NCBI GenBank assembly: GCA_903839965.1
Contig: CAIMEK010000204.1
Location: forward strand, 1 to 18,507
Source: an uncultured Acetobacteraceae bacterium
GTDB lineage: Bacteria; Pseudomonadota; Alphaproteobacteria; Acetobacterales; Acetobacteraceae
Direction of reading: 5' to 3'
DNA length: 18,507 nucleotides
Below, piece by piece: positions 14,473 to 18,507 of this stretch (position 1 is the first letter of the stretch; every line of letters starts with the position of its first letter). The notes beneath the pieces were generated by a model. The model searched no databases. It was not told the DNA's origin and saw only the letters and a program-made list of their open reading frames with translations. The position numbers and the translations under genes were made by a program.

Positions 14473-15266
14473 GCGATCTCTTGTCCCTGTTGCCCGGCCT
14501 GCAGCGCGCCATCGAGCGGCATGCGACGCTGGCGGTGGCGGTGAGCGGCGGCGTGGACAGCATGACGTTGGCGCACTTCACTCACACAAGGACGGCGACC
14601 CGCGCGGTAATGGTGCATGCCGCCTCGCCCGCCGTTCCCGCCCATGCGAGTGCGCGGGTGCGCGATCATGCCGCGCGCTTCGGCTGGAACCTGATCGTGA
14701 CGGATGCCGGCGAATTCGCCGATCCGCGCTATCGCGCCAACCCGGTTGATCGCTGCTATTTCTGCAAATCCAATCTCTACGACCGCATCCGCCACCTGAC
14801 CGATGCCCCCATCGCCTCCGGCGCCAACCTCGACGATCTCGACGACTATCGGCCGGGACTGACCGCGGCCAAAGAGCGCGCCGTGGTGCATCCGTTCATC
14901 GAAGCCGGGTTCGCCAAGTCCGCCGTGCGTTCACTGGCGCGCGCCATGGCGCTGGAGGACCTGGCGGACCTGCCGGCACAGCCGTGCCTGTCCAGCCGGA
15001 TCCAGACGGCGATCGCGGTGCGCGAGACGGACCTCGCCTTCATCGATGCGGTGGAGCAGGAGGCGGCAGGTTTGCTGCCGGCATCGGCCACCATCCGATG
15101 CCGCATCACCCGCGAAGGGGTGGTGCTCGAACTCGGGCCCGTCGAGCCGACGGCCAGGAACGCGCTGGAACGGCGGACCGCCGAGATGTGCCGAAGTGCC
15201 GGCATGGCTTTCGTCGGCATCAAGGATTACGTGCGCGGCTCGGCTTTCGTGCGGGCCCTGCTGTGA
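14469..15266 (+). CDS. larE: LarE, ATP-dependent sulfur insertase of NPN synthesis
   Basis: This 265-residue PP-loop protein adenylates the carboxylates of the pyridinium biscarboxylate and replaces them with thiocarboxylates. The PP-loop SGGVDS is at 26-31. The conserved RCYFCK lies at 95-100 (C96, C99) and PCLSSR at 172-177 (C173, aligned with the sacrificial Cys176 of L. plantarum LarE). Having C96, C99 and C173 together suggests the three-cysteine type thought to bind a [4Fe-4S] cluster and act catalytically rather than sacrifice a cysteine. My recall of which cysteines bind the cluster is imperfect. The start is GTG 14469 within the larC stop, and the stop overlaps the larB GTG start. 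Confidence 0.93.
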   Translation: MSDLLSLLPGLQRAIERHATLAVAVSGGVDSMTLAHFTHTRTATRAVMVHAASPAVPAHASARVRDHAARFGWNLIVTDAGEFADPRYRANPVDRCYFCKSNLYDRIRHLTDAPIASGANLDDLDDYRPGLTAAKERAVVHPFIEAGFAKSAVRSLARAMALEDLADLPAQPCLSSRIQTAIAVRETDLAFIDAVEQEAAGLLPASATIRCRITREGVVLELGPVEPTARNALERRTAEMCRSAGMAFVGIKDYVRGSAFVRALL

Positions 15267-15922
15267 GGGAGTTCCGCCTCGACCTCGACCGTGCTGCGCG
15301 GACCGGCATTCCGGAAGCCGTATTCTGCGAACACAAGAGCGCGGCCCAGATCGCGGCAATCGGCAATGCCGTGGCCGCGGCCGCCCGGCGGATGTTGTTC
15401 ACCCGGATGCGGCCGGAAATTTTCGAGGTCCTGCCAGCGGATTTTCGCGACCGGCTCGACTACGACCCGAATTCCCGCACGGCAACCCTCGGTGTGACTG
15501 CGCCCGGGCAGGAGATGATCGAAGGGATCGGCATTGTCGCGGCGGGCACTTCCGATCTTCCGGTCGCCTGGGAAGCCGCGCGGACGCTGGGCTTTCATGG
15601 CTATGCCGCACCGCTGACCGCGGATGTCGGGGTCACCGGCTTGTGGCGGTTGACCGACCAACTGGACATGCTGCGGCAGCATCGGATCATCATCGCCGTC
15701 GCGGGCATGGAAGGCGCCTTGTTCACCGTGCTGGCGGGCCTGGTGGAGGCCCCGGTCATCGCGGTTCCCTGTTCGGTCGGCTACGGGGTGGCGGCCGGCG
15801 GCCGGGTGGCGCTGGACGTGGCGCTGGCCTCGTGCGCGCCCGGCGTGGTGGCGGTGAACATCGACAACGGCTTCGGCGCGGCGACAGCCGCCATCAAGAT
15901 GTTCCGCAGCCTGCAGCGCTGA
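15263..15922 (+). CDS. larB: LarB, NaAD carboxylase/hydrolase of NPN synthesis
   Basis: This 219-residue PurE-like protein catalyses the first NPN step, carboxylating the pyridinium ring of nicotinic acid adenine dinucleotide with CO2 and releasing AMP. Signatures are FRLDLDRAARTGIPEAVFCEHKS at the N-terminus, AAGTSDLPVA (93-102), VAGMEGAL (146-153) and SCAPGVVAVNIDNGFGAA (190-207). C191 matches the catalytic cysteine (Cys221 in L. plantarum). The segment VPCSVGYG (168-175) has Cys where I expect Thr in most LarB proteins, a minor oddity. The start is GTG 15263, overlapping the larE stop. It ends the operon, five bases before the convergent GNAT gene. Confidence 0.93.
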   Translation: MREFRLDLDRAARTGIPEAVFCEHKSAAQIAAIGNAVAAAARRMLFTRMRPEIFEVLPADFRDRLDYDPNSRTATLGVTAPGQEMIEGIGIVAAGTSDLPVAWEAARTLGFHGYAAPLTADVGVTGLWRLTDQLDMLRQHRIIIAVAGMEGALFTVLAGLVEAPVIAVPCSVGYGVAAGGRVALDVALASCAPGVVAVNIDNGFGAATAAIKMFRSLQR

Positions 15923-15927
15923 CCATT

Positions 15928-16473
15928 TCATTCCGGCCGCAACAACGCATGCATCCACACCGACCGGTATTGTCCGGCCACGCACAGCCGGTCCTGCAAC
16001 AACCCCTCGCGGCGAAACCCGAGCCGATCGGCAAGCCGCGCTGACCGGATATTGCCGGGCTCGATCTCCGCTTCGATACGGTGGGCATCGAGCGTCCCGA
16101 AGCAGTGTTGCAGCAGCACCCGCATCGCTTCCGCCATGAAGCCTTGCCCCTGACAGCGTCGGACAAGAATCCAACCGACCGTCAGTCGTCGGTTCCAGGG
16201 TTGGCGCGCGTGGTAGTTCACCATGCCGATGCAGCGCTCGTCCGCGCGCCCCAGCACCGCCCAGGCCGCATGCCAGGTGGGATCGGCGGACAGCGACCGC
16301 CGGACGCGCTGCTCGGTTTCGGCGAGGTCGGCGCTCGGCGGCGCGTCCCAGAACCGCATGGTCTCGGCATCGCCGTAGGCTTCGTGCAGGCCGGTGGCGT
16401 CCTCGATCGCCAGTGCGCGCAGCCGAACGCGTTCGGCCGCGAAGTCCGGAACGGGCGGTGGAGACTCCGTCAT
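15928..16473 (-). CDS. GNAT family N-acetyltransferase (RimJ/RimL type)
   Basis: This protein of about 181 residues starts MTESPPPVPDFAAERVRLRAL and has the GNAT pattern of RimJ/RimL-like acetyltransferases. The acetyl-CoA loop is QGQGFMAEAMRVLL, followed by RIEAEIEPGNIRSARLADRLGFRREG, the usual C-terminal strand and helix. It would transfer an acetyl group to an amine on a protein N-terminus or small molecule; the substrate is not readable. An in-frame ATG at 16509 would add 12 residues (MRCPGQARQGTA). I prefer 16473 because family members begin shortly before the ERxRLR motif. It is convergent with larB, with only five bases between the stops. Confidence 0.88.
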   Translation of the reverse strand: MTESPPPVPDFAAERVRLRALAIEDATGLHEAYGDAETMRFWDAPPSADLAETEQRVRRSLSADPTWHAAWAVLGRADERCIGMVNYHARQPWNRRLTVGWILVRRCQGQGFMAEAMRVLLQHCFGTLDAHRIEAEIEPGNIRSARLADRLGFRREGLLQDRLCVAGQYRSVWMHALLRPE

Positions 16474-16689
16474 CGCGGTGCCCTGCCTTGCTTGTCCTGG
16501 GCACCGCATAGGCGCCGGCGGGCGCGTTCCGCAACCGGCAGGCCATCCTTTGCCGCGGTTGGGCCCGTCATCGACATCCTCGGCGAGTTCGATGCGCTGC
16601 CCGGTCGACGCCGACGTGCCCCCGGCGCTGGAGATGGCGCTGGGACGCCAGCCTGGCCCGGTAGCCCGTGCCGGTCTGGTCGTGCTTCG

Positions 16690-16710
16690 CCACCGGCGTC
16701 GTGCCGGTGG
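16690..16710 (+). other. Short perfect hairpin upstream of the glutathione S-transferase pair
   Basis: CCACCGGC (16690-16697) and GCCGGTGG (16703-16710) form an 8-bp stem with a five-base loop. TGCTGGCCCTTTTGG follows, so a short T-run starts about ten bases later. It could be a weak terminator or a leader structure for the GST genes. The rest of the 16474-16763 gap between the divergent GNAT and GST genes shows no gene and no clear promoter. Confidence 0.35.
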
Positions 16711-16763
16711 TGCTGGCCCTTTTGGGGCTGTAGCCTGGGCCGACAGCGGAGAGGACCGTGCGC

Positions 16764-17390
16764 ATGACCATCGAACTTTGGACCTGGAACACGCCCAACG
16801 GCCGCAAGATCAGCGTGGCCCTGGAGGAAATGGGGCTGCCGTACGTGGTGAAGCCGGTGAATATTTCCACGGGCGAGCAGTTCAACCCAGAGTTTCTGGC
16901 GTTCAGCCCGAATAACCGGATTCCCGCCATCAAGGACCCAGTTGGGCCAGACGGGCGACCGATCACGGTATTCGAATCGGGCGCCATCCTGATCTATCTC
17001 GGCGCCAAGACCGGCCTGTTCTGGCCCGCCGATCTGCGCCAGCAGGTGCCGGTGCTTGAATGGCTGATGTGGCAGATGGGCGGCTTCGGCCCGATGCCGG
17101 GCCAGGTGCATCACTTCCTGCAAGTGGAGAACGAACGCGACCGGCGCTACGGGCTGGAGCGCTACAGCCGCGAAACCCGCCGGCTCTATGGCGTGGCCGA
17201 CCGTCGGCTGGCGCAGGTGGAGTTCTTCGCCGGCGCCATCTCGATCGCGGACTTCGCCATCCTGGGCTGGGCCTGGCGGCACGAGCGCCATCAGGTCGAC
17301 CTGGCCGAGTTCCCCAACGTGAAGCGGTGGTACGAGACCATGATGGCCCGGCCGGCGACGCAGCGCGGCTTCGCAGTGGCGCTGAGCTGA
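16764..17390 (+). CDS. Glutathione S-transferase / disulfide oxidoreductase, YfcG-like (nu class)
   Basis: This 208-residue protein aligns well in memory with E. coli YfcG. The N-terminal thioredoxin domain has TWNTPNGRKIS (7-17), where Thr10 and Asn12 replace the usual catalytic Ser/Tyr/Cys. SPNNRIPAI supplies the cis-proline and FESGAI the glutathione gamma-glutamyl contact. The helical C-terminal domain has WQMGGFGPMPGQVHHF and SIADFAILGWAW. YfcG-type enzymes reduce disulfides with glutathione. GGAGAGGA (16748-16755) lies eight bases before ATG 16764, which favours it over GTG 16758. It overlaps the second GST by one base, so the two are co-translated. Confidence 0.92.
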   Translation: MTIELWTWNTPNGRKISVALEEMGLPYVVKPVNISTGEQFNPEFLAFSPNNRIPAIKDPVGPDGRPITVFESGAILIYLGAKTGLFWPADLRQQVPVLEWLMWQMGGFGPMPGQVHHFLQVENERDRRYGLERYSRETRRLYGVADRRLAQVEFFAGAISIADFAILGWAWRHERHQVDLAEFPNVKRWYETMMARPATQRGFAVALS

Positions 17391-18001
17391 TGCTGACCCT
17401 TTACACGTGGGACACCACCACCGGGCGCAAGCCGATCATTCTGCTGGAGGAGATCGGCCTGCCCTATGAAATCCGTCCGGTCGACCTCGAAGCCGGTGCG
17501 CAGCACGCCCTAGAATTCCGCGCGCTGAATCCGCTGGAGAGGATCCCGGTGCTGGTGGACGATGATGCCGGCACGATTTTCGAATCGAACGCGATCCTGT
17601 GGCACCTGGCCACCAAGACCGGGCAGTTCATCGGCGAGGGGCAGGAGTCGCTGCAGGTCATGCAATGGCTGTTCGTGCAGGGTGGGTCGGTGGCGCATCG
17701 GTTGGGCACCTATAACCTGCTGCGCGGTCGCCTCGCGGACCCACAAGCCCCCGAGTTGGTGCGCCACCGGGCCGAGGCCGGGCGCGTGTTGGAGGTGGTG
17801 GAGGCCTTGCTGACGGGGCGGCGCTATTTCGCCGGCCAGTATTCGGTGGCCGACATCGCCTTCCTTCCCCAGCTTCGCCGCGAGATGGCGGAGGCCGAGC
17901 ACACGGGGTGTTTTCCGGCGTTGCGGGCCTGGCTGGAGCGCTGCATGGCCCGCCCGGCGGTGGCAAAGGGCTTCACTCTGCCGATCGTGGCAACGGCATA
18001 G
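17390..18001 (+). CDS. Second glutathione S-transferase, tandem paralogue
   Basis: This 203-residue GST is related to the one before it: N-terminal YTWDTTTGRKPIILLEE (5-21), NPLERIPVL with the cis-proline, FESNAI for glutathione, and SVADIAFLP in the helical domain. The Asn of the TPNG motif is replaced by Thr (TTTG), so its chemistry may differ from the YfcG-like partner. The ATG overlaps the preceding stop by one base (CTGATG). The pair looks like an old tandem duplication, and the two proteins could form a heterodimer, although no sequence feature proves it. Confidence 0.9.
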   Translation: MLTLYTWDTTTGRKPIILLEEIGLPYEIRPVDLEAGAQHALEFRALNPLERIPVLVDDDAGTIFESNAILWHLATKTGQFIGEGQESLQVMQWLFVQGGSVAHRLGTYNLLRGRLADPQAPELVRHRAEAGRVLEVVEALLTGRRYFAGQYSVADIAFLPQLRREMAEAEHTGCFPALRAWLERCMARPAVAKGFTLPIVATA

Positions 18002-18156
18002 TACACATCGCTGGAAGTAGCGACTCTGGTTCCGGGTGACGCGGGGGGAAGGTGAGTCCGCTCTGCCACAGTCGGACGACGATCGACGTGACCGACCGCG
18101 GCCGGAGCCAGTTATGCCGGGTCGGAAGCGTGCTGGATGTGGCAGGGCGGAGTCTC

Positions 18157-18249
18157 GTCCGCCTCCACTTCGGCCAGCAACGCCGCCTACTCCGCCGCCG
18201 TCCACTTCCGGCGCCGCTCTACCCCCGCCAGGATCTCCACCTCAGCCAT
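18157..18249 (-). pseudogene. Decayed IS66-family tnpA remnant
   Basis: Reading from ATG 18249 gives MAEVEILAGVERRRKWTAAE, then a TAG stop at 18187-18189, then AALLAEVEAD in the same frame. IS66 TnpA proteins normally read ...ERRRRWSxEEKAxLLAEVE..., so the TAG occupies the expected lysine codon (AAG to TAG). Beyond about 18157 the family pattern is lost. This is therefore the N-terminal fragment of a dead transposase accessory gene. The region 18002-18156 holds no gene I can support and may be further decayed element DNA. Confidence 0.65.
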
Positions 18250-18262
18250 CCGCCCCTCTTTC

Positions 18263-18507
18263 GTAAGCGAAGCCCTGTGGCCCTTCTTTCGCTGAGGGAG
18301 TGGATGTGCTCGGACGGCCCTGGCTGGAGGGCTTCGAGCGATCGCTATGGACGTAATTAACGACGACGCGAAGGGCGGCTTTCGTCGGGGCGAGGTTCTG
18401 ACCGGTCCGACACGACGGCGGCGATGCTCGGCGTCGGAGAAGGGCCGGCTCGTTGCCGAGACAAGGGCACCAGGTGCCACGGTGACTGAGGTTGCGCGCC
18501 GGTGGCA
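18263..18507 (+). mobile_element. Left end of an IS66-family element, continuing beyond the window
   Basis: GTAAGCG at 18263-18269 matches the characteristic IS66 terminal motif. A tnpA-like frame begins 78 bases further on and runs off the window edge. The element lies 13 bases upstream of the start codon of the oppositely oriented decayed IS66 tnpA, so it probably inserted into, or next to, the older element. The right end and target duplication are not visible. Confidence 0.55.
18347..18507 (+). CDS. tnpA: IS66-family accessory protein TnpA, N-terminal part (runs off window)
   Basis: From ATG 18347 the frame is open to the end of the window, 53 complete codons. It reads RRGEVLTGPTRRRRCSASEK (13-32) then GRLVAETRAPGATVTEVARRW, the typical helix-turn-helix start of IS66 TnpA (usual form: LTGxxRRRRWSxxEKxRIVAESxxPGxxVxEVARRH). 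A Cys replaces the usual Trp after the arginine run, and Trp replaces the His after ARR. These changes may mean the copy is ageing. tnpB and tnpC would be expected outside the window. Confidence 0.75.
   Translation, partial: MDVINDDAKGGFRRGEVLTGPTRRRRCSASEKGRLVAETRAPGATVTEVARRW

Noticed and set aside
18187..18480. 97-residue minus-strand open frame as an intact gene
   Set aside because: Only its last 20 residues resemble a protein family (IS66 TnpA). The upstream part crosses the terminus of the oppositely oriented element and has no family pattern.
1..18507. CRISPR arrays, tRNA or rRNA genes
   Set aside because: I saw no regularly spaced repeats, no cloverleaf-like segments and no rRNA-like sequence anywhere in the window.

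Overview
The window is about 18.5 kb of GC-rich DNA. Gene families, codon use and GTG/ATGA-style overlaps fit an alphaproteobacterium, probably of the Rhodospirillales/Acetobacteraceae type. The taxonomy is inferred from style; no rRNA or other marker gene is present.

Layout. (1) 1-4242: the tail of an unknown plus-strand gene, then a minus-strand block holding a GGDEF-EAL cyclic-di-GMP enzyme, a DUF3750 membrane-anchored protein and a TauE/SafE-type permease that has lost its last helices and ends in an unrelated tail. (2) 4243-4548: a divergent intergenic region with two perfect palindromes and a candidate promoter. (3) 4549-8222: a tight plus-strand operon of a HisD-family dehydrogenase, a DUF1177 protein, an AroM-family protein and a PepE-type aspartyl dipeptidase. 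(4) 8231-9708: a convergent two-gene minus-strand operon of a YhcH/YiaL-type sugar-acid protein and a Gfo/Idh/MocA oxidoreductase. (5) 9948-11927: a large double-domain GT2 glycosyltransferase with a degenerate first domain, a C9 tract and an in-frame 21-bp tandem repeat. (6) 11978-15922: a complete lar operon, larA-larC-larE-larB, encoding a nickel-pincer-nucleotide (NPN) racemase/epimerase and the three enzymes that build its cofactor. (7) 15928-18001: a convergent GNAT acetyltransferase and two tandem glutathione S-transferases of the YfcG/YghU type. (8) 18157-18507: remains of one IS66-family element abutting the left end of a second, which runs off the window.

How the genes work together. 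The lar operon is self-contained for making and using NPN: LarB carboxylates nicotinic acid adenine dinucleotide, LarE installs sulfur, LarC inserts nickel, and LarA carries the cofactor on a conserved lysine. All LarA catalytic and metal-binding positions are present, but the substrate is unknown, since LarA homologues act on many 2-hydroxyacids. Upstream, the HisD-like enzyme keeps the zinc and catalytic residues but sits without any histidine genes. It resembles the HpsN-like branch, which oxidises a primary alcohol to a carboxylate. Its partners are a possible two-cysteine racemase-like protein (AroM), a possible metallohydrolase-like protein (DUF1177) and an Asp-dipeptidase with an exact Ser/His/Glu triad. 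Together with the Gfo/Idh/MocA and YhcH genes, this looks like a catabolic island for chiral hydroxyacids, amino acids or sugar acids. It has no transporter, regulator or nickel uptake gene inside the window.

Most likely to be new: the substrate of this LarA, the reaction of the hisD-DUF1177-aroM-pepE operon, and a possible link between the two.
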